Below are positions 11,158-22,331 of a stretch of 64,000 nucleotides of DNA, piece after piece. The DNA comes from Rhipicephalus microplus (lineage: Eukaryota > Arthropoda > Arachnida > Ixodida > Ixodidae). The notes under the pieces were generated by a model. The model was not told the origin of the DNA, did no database searches, and was given only the letters and a program-made list of their open reading frames with translations. Both the position numbers and the translations under genes were made by a program. Numbering within the stretch: the stretch's first letter is position 1; each line of letters opens with the position of its first letter. The stretch covers positions 142,180,832 to 142,244,831 of the forward strand of contig NC_134710.1 of assembly GCF_043290135.1 (NCBI RefSeq), written 5' to 3'.

Positions 11158-12831
11158 TCATGAAACTGTTCGCAGGCTCTCCGGGACCACTAGAAGAAAA
11201 CGCGTGCCACTGCTGGAGGGGTTTCTTTTGAACAACAGTCCATCACGCATACAGAAACGGTGTACAATAGTGGAAGCGGATGCAGCGGCGAATAGTGGTG
11301 CTAGTTTAGCGTCCTTCCACTGTTCTGCTCTGAAACTGGGGTAGTCCGGGAACGTAGGCGACACAGACGCTACAAGCTGGTCAAGGTCATCGGATTCACA
11401 GTCTATTGTGCTAAATGGCATACGTGAAAGACAGGCCACGTCAGCATGTCGACGACCCCTCTTGTAAGCGAAAGTGAAACTGTATTCTTGTAGCCGGAGT
11501 GCCCAGCGCGCAAAGTGGCCACAAGGGTCATGAAGGTTGACAAGCCAACACAACGAGTGGTGGTCGATTACGACTGTGAATGGGCGTCCGTACAGGTAAG
11601 ACCTAAACCGCTGAATTGCAAATATTACCGCCAGGCATTCTTGTTTCGTAACAGTGTAGCTTTGTTCCGGCCTGCTTAGGGAGTGACTTGCGTATGCGAT
11701 GACGTGTTCGCGGTCACAGTAACGTTGTACTGGGACGGCTCCAATACCTATGCCGTTAGCATCCGTATGAAGCTCTGTCGGAGCAGAAGGACTGAAGTGC
11801 TGAAGGACGGGTCGTGACGTCAGCAAAAACTTCAATTGACGGAATGAAAAATCGTACTCCGGAGCCCACTCAAAGGAATTGTCCTTTCGTAAGAGGCATG
11901 TGAGAGGATACGCAACGTCGGCAAACTTCGGAATAAAGCGGCGGAAATACGAACAAAGCCCCAGGAAACTACGAAGCTCCTTGATGGAACGCGGCGCATT
12001 GAACGCCTCAACTGCTGCTATCTTCTGGGGGTCAGGGCGCATGCCATCCTTGTCAACGAGATGCCCGAGCACAAGCGTCTGGTGGTCTCCGAAGTGGCAT
12101 TTCTTCGAGTTTAAAACTGGGCCAGCGTTTCGGATGCAGTTCAAAGCAGTACCCAGACGAGAGTTGTGTTCACTGAACGTGCGACCAAAGATGACGACGT
12201 CGTCGAGGTAGCACATGCAGATGTTCCACTTCAAGCCACGCAGAATGGTGCCCATAAACCTCACGAACGTTGCCGGTGCATTGCACAGTCCAAATGGCAT
12301 CACGTTGAATGCAAAGAGCATTACAAAGGCAGTCTTTTCCTTGTCCTATGGGTGCATCGGAATTTGCCAATAACCGAATCGTAAGTCTACGGAAGAAAAA
12401 TAAGAGGCCGAATGTAAGCAGTCTATTGCGTCTTCTATACGGGGCAGCGGGTATACGTCCTTTTTAGTGACGGCATTCAGTCGGCGATAGTCGACGCAAA
12501 ATCTCCATGATCCATCTTTCTTCTTAGCAAGGATTACCGGTGCTGCCCACGGACTGGCTGACTCTTGTATCACTCCCTTTTGCATCACTTCCTGCACTTG
12601 GTCGTTGATAATTTGCGTTTCTGACGGGGAAACATGATATCGTTTTTGGTGAATCGGACTTGCCGTGCCAGTGTTGATGGTATGGTGCGTTCGAGACAGG
12701 GGGATAGGGATTACTTTGCCCTTCTGCGCAAAGTCAAATACCGAAACGTTCTTCAACAGCACATTCATTAAAGTTCGGCGCTCGCTGGAGCTAAGGGACT
12801 TATTTATCGTTGCCATAATCGCCCCGTCCAA
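11158..12831 (-). pseudogene. Gypsy-C reverse transcriptase and RNase H
   Basis: The first frame (12831-12346) contains [40 protein letters not shown] and [20 protein letters not shown]. The second (12321-11158) contains [14 protein letters not shown], the catalytic MCYLDDVVIF and [17 protein letters not shown]. RNase H follows with ELHTDANGIGIGAVPVQR, TKQECLAVIFAIQRFRSYLY and VVIDHHSLCWL. One frame change near 12330-12345 separates the halves. Apart from that this is the best preserved polymerase in the window. Confidence 0.93.
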
Positions 12832-12941
12832 AATGTGACAACCAGTCGACCAGTCACGTGTTCTTTGCTGACCTAAGCTAATTTCAAATCATTGGGTAGT
12901 GTCACGGGCTCAGAGGAACAGTTTACAGTCCATAGGCCAGT

Positions 12942-13535
12942 TCATCCGCCATCGATTGACACCACACAATGGGGAACCAACACATTCTTCTTCACGCAGT
13001 TTATGTGCATTGGTTCTACGCTCGCATCAAAGCTGTCAGAATCCGTCTTGCGACAAAAAACAGGAACACGTATGGTAGACAACGCAGGTATGAACATATC
13101 ACCACAGACACACAGCGTAGTTTGGTCATACGCTGGAGTTTCAAGAAGTTCTGACGGCATCTGGCTACTCACAAATACTTTCCCCGTGCGACAGTCTACA
13201 GTGGCACCACATTCTCGCAAGAAGTCCATGCCGAGAATGACGTCATATGTCGAGCGAGGAATAATCGCAAACTCTGTCGTTATCGTAAGCTCTCTCAAAA
13301 ATACTTCAGCACTACACACACCAATAGGGCACAACGGCTCTCCACTCACTCCACAGAACGTCGAAGTTTCATCCAAGGTAAAAAGAACTGTCCGCCCTAA
13401 CACGTTTTTAAAGGAAGCACTCATGACGGAAATTGCTTCACCTGTGTCCACCAAGGCCATCACAGGCACATAATCCACCAAAACACGCACTTTGTTTTTA
13501 AACATACACACAGGAGGTATTTCTGTCAGTAGCAC
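12942..13535 (-). pseudogene. Gypsy-C aspartic protease
   Basis: The active site reads MALVDTGEAISVM, with Asp-Thr-Gly present but Glu where Ala is usual at the next position. The flap-distal motif AIIPRSTYDVILGMDFLREC is clear. The frame is open for nearly 200 codons and leads towards reverse transcriptase. It is likely folded correctly if made, but the polyprotein is broken elsewhere. Confidence 0.88.
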
Positions 13536-13570
13536 ATTTCCAGCGACCTCACCCCCACTGGCCGCGCTGG

Positions 13571-14831
13571 CTAGTTTTCCGGTGGCGAAAAGGGCGCTTT
13601 GCGACGCAGCGGTGAAGGAGAACGATGAGCACGGGGTCGCGGTGGGGGTGTTAAACTCTTGTCAGATGCCGGGGAGTGGTTGCGGAAGTTGCTGGGCCAA
13701 TAGTTGTCATCAGGTGGTATGTGGGCTGGCCGCCGGACACCATAAGACTGTTCGAAGGGTCGTGAAAAGTCGGATCGTTGGTGATACCGAGGAGTCACCC
13801 GGCGGTTGCAAAACCGTGATATGTGGCCTGGCACACTGCAGGAATAGCATACCGGTTGAGGTCGAAACGCTGGTCACTTGTCGATGAATAGAGCGTCATC
13901 ATTTGCTCTTGTGCGAAGGATGTACTGGTCGGGTACGTCGTACCGAGACGTCAAGTGTCGAGGAGGCATGTGCCGAGAGCGTCGCGATCATACCGCGACG
14001 CGGGAAATCTGGTTGTCATCCTTGACTGTGGGGCTGGGCTGTACTCCACAGTTGCCGCGCTCATCGTCGGTTGCCATGGGTAAAAGGAGGCACATCCATA
14101 GCCTCACGTGGCAGACACAACTCAGGATGGTCAGCTGTCGAACACGACATTTCTCGGTAGGACAGTTCCTCACGAACAATCTGTCGAATGGTAGTAAAGA
14201 GGTCGAGGCCAGGATTCGTGTCCACACTGGCAACAGTTGTAACGTTAGCCAGCCGACCAAACTTGGGCGCAATTCGACGCATCTTGAGCGTTTCAAACGT
14301 TCGGCAATGCCGAATGACGTCGGACACAGAACTGAGGCTTTCTTTTCCAATTAGAAAATTATACACGTCCTCAGCAATTCCTTTGAGCAGATGCCCAACT
14401 TTGTCCTCTTCCGACATGGTAGCACAGACCACCTTGCACAGCCTTAACACTTCTTCTATGTAAGTGGTGCATGTCTCACCTGGTAGCTGTGACCGTTGCG
14501 ACAGTGTTTTCTCAGCCCGCTTCTTTTTAGCAACCGAGTCGCCGAAACACGCCCTGAGCTTTTCAACAAAAAGATACCACGTCGTAAGTGCGTCCTCGTG
14601 GTTCTCGTACCATACCAGTGTGGTGTCGGTCAGGGAGAACACTACGTTGTCTAGCATAGCGGCTGCATCCCAATCGTTGGACTTGCCCACACGTTTGTAC
14701 TTGGTGAGCCAGGCGTCGACATCTTCTTCGGCTTTTCCTCCGAAGGGCGGTGGAACTCGGTAGTACGGAAGCGGACCAGACGGTGCCATCCTGGAAACGC
14801 CTGCTTTTTTGGGCATGTCGAAGTCACTCAC
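13571..14831 (-). pseudogene. Gypsy-C gag
   Basis: The capsid-like portion (14831-14061) is one open frame with PPPFGGKAEEDVDAWLTKYK, SLTDTTLVWYENHEDALTTW and GETCTTYIEEVLRLCKVV. After a stop, the nucleocapsid part in another frame (about 13850-13571) has C-YS-C-SVPG-H-ISRF-C followed by an arginine/proline/serine-rich tail. The start may be the ATG near 14831 (MSDFDMPKK), which lies about 96 bp downstream of the 5' LTR on the coding strand. Confidence 0.88.
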
Positions 14832-14927
14832 GGCAGATAATGGGAGACCAGCAAGTCAACGGCTTTGTAGAATCTGTGGCAGTGATTGTTTTGTAGTTGA
14901 AGCGCTTACCCAGCGCCTCCACCACTC

Positions 14928-15104
14928 TGTTACGTTTGAAAGAGACCGAGAGAGGTTGGAAGGGGCCGTTTATTAGGTCGTGAGAGGCAGCTCAGAAGCG
15001 GCCGACTGGTTAGAGATCCTCCTGATCCTCTTCTTCGTTTCTTGCTCCGGGCGACAAGTGCGTTCACCGTGTACGTTTCTTTGTCTTCGTGCATGTGCGC
15101 AACA
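14928..15104 (-). repeat. Gypsy-C 5' LTR and primer-binding site
   Basis: This 177-bp LTR ends GTGCGCAACA at 15104, followed by the ATAT duplication. On the coding strand the LTR is followed by GAG and then TGGTGGAGGCGCTGGG, the same primer-binding type as in Gypsy-E (TGGTGGAGGTGCTGGG). Which tRNA primes it was not determined. Confidence 0.93.
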
Positions 15105-15482
15105 ATATTATTCTTCCCGACGAAACCCCATGTCACATTGCCACAATCACTCATGCGTCTGAGCCACGAAGTTCATCAGCCTTCGACAAAGCTATTGACG
15201 CAGACCTCCCCCCCCCCCTCGCATCGCCACCAACTTGTTGCTCTCCTTAACAAGTTTCGCTCTTCTTTCGACTTTCAAGAACCTGCTTTGGGCTGCACCA
15301 CGACTATCATTCATACTATTAACAGCGGCTCACAATCGCCTCTGCCACAGCGTTCTTACCGCGTTTCCGCCGAAGAGCGCCACGTCATTACGGAGCAAGT
15401 AGATGACATTCTTATACGTGGAGTCATACAGCCTTGTCAAAGCGCTTGGTCATCACCTGTGGTTCTGGTAAAGAAAAAAATG
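15105..15482 (+). pseudogene. Gypsy-B reverse transcriptase, N-terminal part
   Basis: After the Gypsy-C insertion the Gypsy-B frame resumes. It has HQLVALLNKFRSSFDFQEP, INSGSQSPLPQRSYRVSAEE and RHVITEQVDDILIRGVIQP, ending SSPVVLVKKKM where the next insertion begins. The join across 8611/15105 is supported by the ATAT duplication. Confidence 0.85.
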
Positions 15483-15978
15483 TCAGCATATCCACGGAGT
15501 GAATGATGAAGAGTGGGGCGAAGCATTCGTCCGTCCATACATTCTTGCTTCCGTCCGTCCATGCGTCCATCTGTGTGACCGTTCGTGCGTCCATCCGCCA
15601 GTCCGTGCGTGCGTCTGTTCGTGCGTCCGTCCCTGCGTTCGTCCATGCCTCCGCCCCTGCGTCCGTTCATGTGTCCATCCATGCATCTGTCTGTGAGTCT
15701 GTTCGTCCATCTATTCAGCACTCCAAGTACCACAATCTCGCATCTTTTCATCCCTTTCTTGTGAGATAGTGCTCAATGTACATGCCAATGGCTGCTAATG
15801 GGGAATGAGAGACAGGAGCATTCGCTTTTAGTGAACGCGCACGCCGCGAACTTTTTATTGTTCAACAAAGCACAGGAGAAATCTCCCACCGGCACCACCT
15901 TGTAGGTCAAAATGTAACACTTGTTACACACTACAACTACGAGGGACGAACGGGTGCCGCTTTGAGGAGCTTCGCCCC
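15483..15978. mobile_element. 0.5-kb non-autonomous repeat with GGGGCGAAGC ends
   Basis: It interrupts Gypsy-B reverse transcriptase between AAAAAAATG (15474-15482) and AAAAAGATG (15979-15987), a probable 9-bp imperfect target duplication. Near the left end is AGTGGGGCGAAGC; the right end read on the other strand is AGGGGCGAAGCTCC, so the ends are partly inverted. It encodes nothing. Its right half (about 15780-15920) is related to 33380-33556 in this window. The type looks like a tick short DNA repeat, but the transposon superfamily is not certain. Confidence 0.7.
15525..15715. repeat. degenerate CGTCCGTCCATG-type tandem repeat
   Basis: Inside the 0.5-kb repeat there are many variants of a 4-bp-based unit (CGTC, CATC, CCGT), giving apparent open frames on both strands. 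These frames are low-complexity artefacts and are not genes. Confidence 0.85.
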
Positions 15979-16657
15979 TAAAAAGATGGAACCGTTCGAT
16001 TTCGCGGCGATTTTGGACTATCGCCGCTTAAACGAGATTACGGAGAAAGATGTCTACCCGCTACCACGAATAGGCGATGCTCTTGACTGTTTACAAGGCA
16101 CCGAGTACTTTACATCCTTGGATCTGCGTTCTGGGTACTGGCAGTTGCCAATGGCTCCATGTGATCGCCCTAAAGCAGTCTTTCTAACGCCGGATGGCTT
16201 ATATGAGTTCGAAGTCACGCCATTTGGACTCTGCAACGCTCCTGCGAAATTTAAGTGCATGATCGATACCATCTTGCGTGCCCACAAGTTGAAAACTTGC
16301 TTGTGTTACCTGGATGACATCGTTGTCTTTTCAGCTGATTTCCCGACACATTTTGGTCGCCTCCCCGAGATTCTGACGTGTCTAACTTCTGCAGGCCTAC
16401 AGCTTAACACCAAGAAGTGCCACATCACTGCACAAAAACTAACCATCTTGGTACATGTCGTCACAAAAGACTGTGTTCTTCCGGATCCTGATAAGCTTCG
16501 AGCTGTCGCTGACTTCCCGATGCCCACATCACTGAAAGCCCTAACAAGTTTCGTTGGTCTCTGCTCCTATTTTCGTCGCTTCGTGCGCAACTTTGCAACC
16601 ATCATCGCACCTCTGACGAGTCTTCTTTCCAACAGCAAAGGTATACCTGCATGGTAA
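15979..16657 (+). pseudogene. Gypsy-B reverse transcriptase, palm part
   Basis: The polymerase continues with [53 protein letters not shown], the catalytic [10 protein letters not shown] and [16 protein letters not shown]. The stretch just after the insertion site is scrambled relative to the usual [14 protein letters not shown], showing a small frame change there. A stop at 16655-16657 ends the frame in the connection region. Confidence 0.9.
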
Positions 16658-17274
16658 CCTGCGTGTGACGACGCATTTCGCCATCTGCACCACCTGCTGA
16701 CCTCACCACCTTTTCTTCGTCACTACGACCCCTCTGCTGCTACAGACATTCACACCGATGCAAGATGCATCGGTCTTGGTGAAGTTTTGGCACAACGGAA
16801 AGGCACCCAAGCCGAATACGTATATCACCTATGCAAGTTGCGCTGTCAAGAAGGCCGAATCGAATTACTCCGTGACAGAGAAGGAGTGTTTGGCCATAAT
16901 ATGGGACATTGACGAAGCTTCGCCCGTACCTTTACGGCCGTCATTTCGACGTGGTCATAGACCACCACGCTCTATGTTGGCTGCCCACCTTGAAATACCC
17001 GTCCGGTCGCCTGGGGCGTTGGGCACTTCGATTGCAGGAATACGACATCCGTGTCGCATATCGTTCCAGTCGCAAGCATGCGGTTGCCGATGCACTTTCG
17101 AGATCGCCATTAACACCAAATGTGGGTTCTTTGTCACCCCTTTTTACCACCTTGTCATCACTCGACACTACTGACATGCTTTCGGAGCAGCATAAAGACC
17201 CATACTTTGCCTTGTTACTCGACTACCTTACCGACCCGTCTGCTGTCCTTTCCACGAGAGCGCAACGCCGGTAA
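16658..17274 (+). pseudogene. Gypsy-B RNase H
   Basis: In shifting frames one finds [54 protein letters not shown] and [20 protein letters not shown]. The family order and catalytic acids are recognisable, but at least two frame changes (near 16780-16800 and 16909) prevent translation as one protein. Confidence 0.85.
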
Positions 17275-18460
17275 GCAGCCCACTTTTCCACGCGAGACAA
17301 CATTCTGTACCACCGCAACTACATGCCTGGTGGTCGGAAGTGGCTTCTTGCTGTCCCAACTCATATGCGCTCTGACATCCCCATGAATTTTCATGCAGAT
17401 ATGCAAAGTGCTCACGCAAGTGTCCTGAAAACCTACGAAAGGCTGCGCCAACGATATTACTGGCGAGGAATGTACCGCTTTGTGCATAAATACGTTAAGT
17501 CTTGCACCACTTGCCAACAGAAGTAGACACCTCCACGGCAAATTACTGGCATGTTACAGCCGCTCCCGTGCCCGGATTGCTCATTCGACCACGTGGGTAT
17601 CGACCTCTATGGCCCCATAGTGGCTCAGAAACCACTGGATTATTGTCGGCGTCGATCATCTGACACGCTACGCTGAGACTGCAGCTCTACCGGCAGCGAC
17701 CGCCCACGAAGTTGCACTCTTCATTATACGCAGCTTCATTCTCCGCCATGGGGCTCCACACGAATTACTCAGTGATAGGGGTCGAGTGTTCCTGTCGGAG
17801 GTCATACAAGCTATTCTCGTTCAATGCAACATCATACACCGGAAAGCTACCGCATACCTTCCACAGACAAATGGTCTCAATGAGCGGTTCAACCGCACAC
17901 TTGGCGACATGCTGAGGATGTACATCTCCTCCGACCACACCAACTGGGACGCTGTATTACCTTTTGTTACCTTTGCTTATAATACCGCGACGCAATCGAC
18001 TACCGGTTTTTCCCCGTTCTTTCTGTTGTACGACCGCGAACCTTCCCACCCACTCGACACTATACTCCCGTACCGCCCTGATGCATCTGAGTGCTCCCCG
18101 CTTTCGGAAGTCGCCAGATACGCTGAAGACTGCCGTCAGTCGGCTCGGTCTCTGACAAGGGAGGCTCAAGGTGTACAAAAGACCCGACATGACGACGTTC
18201 ATCACATAGCTCCTACGTTTTGTGCTGACTCCCTTGTGTGGCTTTGGGTGCCCCAGCACGTTCCTGGCTTTTCTTCTAAACTTCTGGCCCAGTATTATGG
18301 TCCGTACCGTGTCATTCACGCGACCTCGCCGATGAATTACATCATCGAGCCCCTAACACAATCGCCAGATTTGCGCCATCGAGGACGCAAGACCATACAC
18401 GTCGACCGTCTCAAACCCTACTATGACCCCCCCCCCCCTCAATGTGCCTACTCCCTGAGT
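17275..18460 (+). pseudogene. Gypsy-B integrase, DDE residues present
   Basis: The zinc module ends with [12 protein letters not shown], followed by a TAG at 17524-17526. The core then shows VGIDLYGP, ELLSDRGRVFLSE and NGLNERFNRTLGDM, so all three catalytic acids remain, but spread over different frames. The longest open part is about 17786-18460. The C-terminal GPY module reads QYYGPYRVIHATSPMNYIIE. It ends with VDRLKPYYDPP just before the 3' LTR. Confidence 0.9.
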
Positions 18461-18493
18461 CGCCAGGATGGCAACTCTTCACCCCGGGGGTAT

Positions 18494-18652
18494 TGTAGTG
18501 GAGCATACGCACCAACGCGTATGCGCCTCCGGAAGAGAACGAAAAACCCCGTGTACTGATTGCGTGAGAACCTGTGCCACATTTGCCAGACTGGCCGTAC
18601 GGCCATTTGCCGTCCCGACCTCGTTGTGACTTCTCTCTTTGAATAAACACCA
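18494..18652 (+). repeat. Gypsy-B 3' LTR
   Basis: It begins TGTAGTGGAGCATACGCACC and runs to GAATAAACACCA, matching 6666-6837. The right boundary is not as clean as the others. It is the only gypsy terminus in the window without an adjacent ATAT or (AT)n. Confidence 0.85.
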
Positions 18653-19137
18653 GTATGATGTGTTTTATTTATTCATCGCATACTAGCGGTGACCAGAGCA
18701 CCAAGTCAGAGCAATCGTCGCTAGGATTTTTAAGAACAGGGTTTAGAGCATATGTTCTGTACCATGTGCTGCTCCTTGTGCTTCATTCAGGAGACATTAC
18801 GTAGCTCGCGCACAGCCTGCGTGCTTGCAAGAACACCAAAGAACATTGCAGCACTGCGTTGTCGTTCTGTATAATGCTCCTTTCGTTTTGGTACTCGACG
18901 GGAATGCTGTGTTTTGTGAAAAAAAATCGTTAATGCATGCCTGCTGATTCGGCGCTCTTTAAGTAGCCCTGGAGAGCTTAGTATTTCATTTCTACAACTC
19001 GTTTCCACATCAAACGTTGTCAAAATGAAGTAAACGTATACATGTCAGCTTCCAAGTCTGCGCAAGAATGAAGCCCCTCTGACAGAGTATTTACTTTGTT
19101 TCTCACTGTTGACTCTTGATCGCTCTTTGATGTGCAG
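18653..19137. other. intronic or upstream sequence, nothing recognised
   Basis: This lies between the Gypsy-B LTR and the first visible DGAT1 exon. I see no exon, RNA gene or repeat. A short run before 19138 (about 19110-19137, TCTCACTGTTGACTCTTGATCG and so on to TGCAG) serves as the acceptor region. Confidence 0.5.
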
Positions 19138-19291
19138 GAACGCCGATTCCGTAAGGAGCTTCTGGAATCGGTGGAACTTGCCCGTGCACCGGTGGTGCTG
19201 GCGCCACATCTACAATCCACTCGTGAGCGCAGGGTTTACCAAGTTCCAGGCCGAATTGGCGGTGTTCGGTGTGTCCGCCGTTTTTCACGAG
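19138..19291 (+). CDS. DGAT1: DGAT1-like acyltransferase, exon with catalytic His
   Basis: Diacylglycerol O-acyltransferase 1 makes triacylglycerol from diacylglycerol and acyl-CoA in the ER membrane; it is a member of the MBOAT family. After a TGTGCAG acceptor the exon encodes NADSVRSFWNRWNLPVHRWC and ends GVSAVFHE at a GT donor (19292). In animal DGAT1 the motif FYxDWWN precedes this block; here its last Asn opens the exon, and the leading single g fits the split Trp codon (TG|G). The His of VFHE corresponds to the conserved MBOAT catalytic His. It is 51 full codons and ends in phase 0. Earlier exons are not in the window. Confidence 0.9.
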
Positions 19292-20053
19292 GTCAGACAG
19301 TAGTTATTTGAAATTTTATTCCTAGTGACGGAAAGAGATGCTAAAATTGTGTTCCTAGGTAATTCATACCACGATCAGTCGCTTTCAGAGCAGGGCTGCA
19401 AGAGCGCGACTTGAGAAGGGCTAAGTAAAAAATGTTGGAGCAACACATGGCCCACTTGTTCTCTCATCCTATCTTTATGATCCGTGTCAAGTCACGTGGT
19501 CGCAGCCCTGAACCCGCCATAACTCACCCGGTTTTCTATCGTATTAGAGTCCGCCTCCCCTTCCCCAAGCTAGATTTAATAAAAAGCTTTCTTTACACGC
19601 AGTGGTCAATGAAATATTGTAGCACCGGTTGGCATCAACGTTGCCTCATTTGCTATACACCTGGCTAATCTTTTGTCATTTTCTTGCCACGACTTCCACA
19701 ATTAAAGAAAAAAGGTGACAGTAGCAGTAAAATACATATATGTTAGCCACTCTTTTCATAAAACCTAATTGGCAAAGATAGGTCAAGTCCGGTTATGTAC
19801 ACTAAGGACTGAAGTCGTATCTGTGACAAAGAACCAGAGGTGTCGAATTTAGTTTTTGTTTTTTTGTGGTAGGAAGGGGCGGGGGTAATGGGTGTTGACA
19901 AATCTTAATGTATGTTCATGCGCGTGTTTGTATGTGTACCTGTACCACATGCAAATTTGAAAAACTTGGGTGGAGGGGAGAGTGCAACCATCCACTGAGT
20001 ATATGAAAATGGAAGGAATTTGTATTGATGTCACATGCCTCGTCTCTTTGCAG

Positions 20054-20116
20054 TACATCATGAGTCTTCCCCTGAAAAAGGTTTATGGCGTGGCATTTGC
20101 AGGCATGGCTATACAG
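20054..20116 (+). CDS. DGAT1: DGAT1-like acyltransferase, 21-codon exon
   Basis: A CTCTTTGCAG acceptor precedes an exon encoding YIMSLPLKKVYGVAFAGMAI plus Gln, and a GTTTGT donor follows. It continues the HEY motif of the previous exon (FHE|Y) and matches the family pattern in which HEY(L/I)VS(V/I)PL is followed by a membrane helix. Both ends are phase 0. The length of 63 bp is typical of a small internal exon. Confidence 0.88.
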
Positions 20117-20186
20117 GTTTGTTCAGTAAAGAATCATTTGTTTTACCAAAGTGAGACCAAGTTGCTACCAGTTGTCACCTGCAGAT

Positions 20187-20187
20187 A

Positions 20188-20283
<96 letters not shown>
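20187..20283. repeat. (AAT)n microsatellite
   Basis: About 97 bp of AAT triplets lie in the last DGAT1 intron. They abut the 3' end of the LINE relic on the minus strand and probably represent its expanded tail. Confidence 0.97.
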
Positions 20284-21850
20284 CAATTTATTTAGGCTGC
20301 CCAGGAACAACCATATGGTGTTTGTGCAGGCACATGCAAAATAAAACAATAAAAATAAACAATACAATACAATTTACAAAAAATGAAATGAAAAGAGCGA
20401 AAGGGCACTGAGCAAAAGAAATCAGCGCAAAGTGGAAAGAATAACAGGCAAGACGAGAATCATGGAATGGTAGTGAAAAATAAAGACGAATATACACGAC
20501 TATGTAGAAACCTTATCAAAAGATGGTAAGAGGAAGAATCTGTACATTGTGAAAAACAATCTTAATACTGTGAAACGCTGAGAGAAACAATGACGGTGAA
20601 CTGTAAAAACACAAAGATCATGTAAGTTAACATAATAGACTTTGTATTCTGTGAGCATTAGAGAGTTGAAAGAAGTTGCTTGGTACATGAAACGATTGAT
20701 TCTCTCTGCTTAACTTGTGCGGAATCCGAAAATTTGCACAACTTGAGAGGCAAAGGGCAGGATATCATTCCGTGAACTATAGACTGTAAAAAATAAGAGG
20801 TCAGCGCGATTGCGTCAGCAGTCAAGTAATGGCAATGAAAATAATCTGGCAGTGTTAAAACACGATCCAGAGTCATTTCTAGCAAAACAATGGTTGTAAA
20901 TGCCTAGAATGTTTTTTTTGGTTTTGCTCAATGGCGTCACTGCCAGATTTAGCGATGCCATATTTTTGATCATAGATGGTTGCTCAAGTTGAGAAAGACG
21001 TAATACAGTGTACAATATCCGGAAGGTTGTAAGGGAACTGTAATTCTTCAAACCCAGCCGAGAGAACGAAGGCCTCGTGTTGCAGCGCGTTTAGTGTGAG
21101 CAGCAAAATTGAGCATGCTATCAAAAAGAACACCAAGAGATTACTGAACTCATAAACCTTACATACCGACATGGTATTGACAGAGTATGGAAGTGATACG
21201 ATGTGTGCTTTGCGAGATATACTCATGAACTTGGTCTTTGAGGTATTCAGCCTGAGGTTATTGCTGCCCCATCATTCAGAGAAAGAACACAAATCTGACT
21301 GCAACAATGACAGTAATCAACTTAATGAAGTTCCTGAAATATCTTGATGTCGTCGGCATTCGAGAAAAAAGAAGAATAACGAATTGCAAGTGAAACGCCG
21401 TTAACGTAAATCAAATGTAAGAATGGGCCTACTACCGGCCCTTAAACTTTGTACAAGGACCACATTCGGCAAGTTACGGCAACATAACATGATCTATTAA
21501 TAAAATAGCGGTGCAGGAGATTTACATCAGAAGAGTAAACATCAAAGTTTGCAGATTGAACCAAAAACAGTGAGTGGCTGACTGTGTCAAAAACCTTGCT
21601 CAGGTCACAGTAGACTACGTCAGCCTGTCCTCTTTGGGGTGATTAGCGTCATGAAACTAGCAAGATATGTGCTAGTTGAGCGGGCAGGTAGAAACCCGTA
21701 TTAATTAGGAATGAATGAATTTTCCCCTCTGACATACATTATATGCTGTGAATAGTCAGTTAAAAAATCTTCGATGTGGCACACAGTAGAAAATCAGGGT
21801 GATAATTAGAAACATTGATTTGCATCCCGACATGAGTAATGTAAAAATAA
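20284..21850 (-). mobile_element. CR1/Jockey-type LINE relic in the DGAT1 intron
   Basis: On the minus strand the reverse transcriptase is readable with several stops. The order is GFLPARSTSTYLASFM, ADVVYCDLSKVFDTVSHSLF, GPVVGPFLHLIYVNGV, then NADDIKIFQELH at the catalytic site, then SKTKFMSISRKAH. The rest towards 20284 is decayed, ending at the (AAT)n. It is 5'-truncated, with no endonuclease. It sits in antisense to the host gene. Confidence 0.85.
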
Positions 21851-22178
21851 TAAAAGTACAGTGAATACTCCTTGTTCACGTGCCCGGCGCTATCCTGCTT
21901 ATAAGACTAACCTTGGTATGACCTTAGCAAGCGCGAAACAATCGCCACGGAAAAACGCCTAAAGATATTTGCGCGAAAATGAGAATTTCACTCGTTTGTC
22001 ACGATGCATCAGTGAGCCCTGATTGCCTTTTCGGAATGTTGCGTCTAGAATGAATTCAAGCATAGAAAGTGAACAGAAATTTATCGCCAGACATGTTGCC
22101 GAGAACGTGTCGCCACGCTTTCTTGTATTCATTGAAAGTGATTGCGGAGTTCTATAGTGATTTCTTTTTATTTTTCAG

Positions 22179-22331
22179 TTGCCGCTTTTTTATCTATACG
22201 ACAATGTCATCCACGAACGATTCCCGAAAATCGGCAATGGACTTATAGTGGTGCTCTTCATATTTGTGATGCCCTTGGTTGTTCTTCTCTACTACTGCAA
22301 GTATTTCTCCATCATCATAGGGGAACAATAA
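22179..22331 (+). CDS. DGAT1: DGAT1-like acyltransferase, last coding exon
   Basis: After a TATTTTTCAG acceptor the phase-0 frame encodes LPLFYLYDNVIHERFPKIGN and a hydrophobic helix (GLIVVLFIFVMPLVVLLYY), ending KYFSIIIGEQ and TAA at 22329-22331. Position, length (50 codons), the starting (I/L)PL, and the final membrane helix agree with the C-terminus of animal DGAT1. Two AATAAA signals are visible, one overlapping the stop (22327-22332) and one at 22867-22872; the second is the more plausible polyadenylation signal. Confidence 0.82.
   Translation: MPLFYLYDNVIHERFPKIGNGLIVVLFIFVMPLVVLLYYCKYFSIIIGEQ

Larger units (their letters stand above)
8612..15104 (-). mobile_element. Gypsy-C: Ty3/gypsy element nested in Gypsy-B, ATAT target duplication
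   Basis: Two 177-bp LTRs (8612-8788 and 14928-15104) enclose gag, protease, reverse transcriptase-RNase H and integrase, all on the minus strand. The 4-bp duplication ATAT flanks it exactly at 8608-8611 and 15105-15108. It contains two later insertions: a LINE scrap (about 8864-9584) and a fold-back element (10161-10734). It belongs to a different family from Gypsy-A/B/F and is close to Gypsy-G in integrase and reverse transcriptase wording. Confidence 0.95.

Noticed and set aside
15499..15769. Open frames on both strands in the 15.5-kb region (Val/Arg/Ser-rich and Arg/Thr/His-rich)
   Set aside because: They are made by the CGTC-type tandem repeat and its complement; composition is repetitive and there is no domain.
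20187..20283. CRISPR-like or satellite array
   Set aside because: It is a plain AAT microsatellite with no spacers; no CRISPR arrays were seen anywhere, as expected for a eukaryote.
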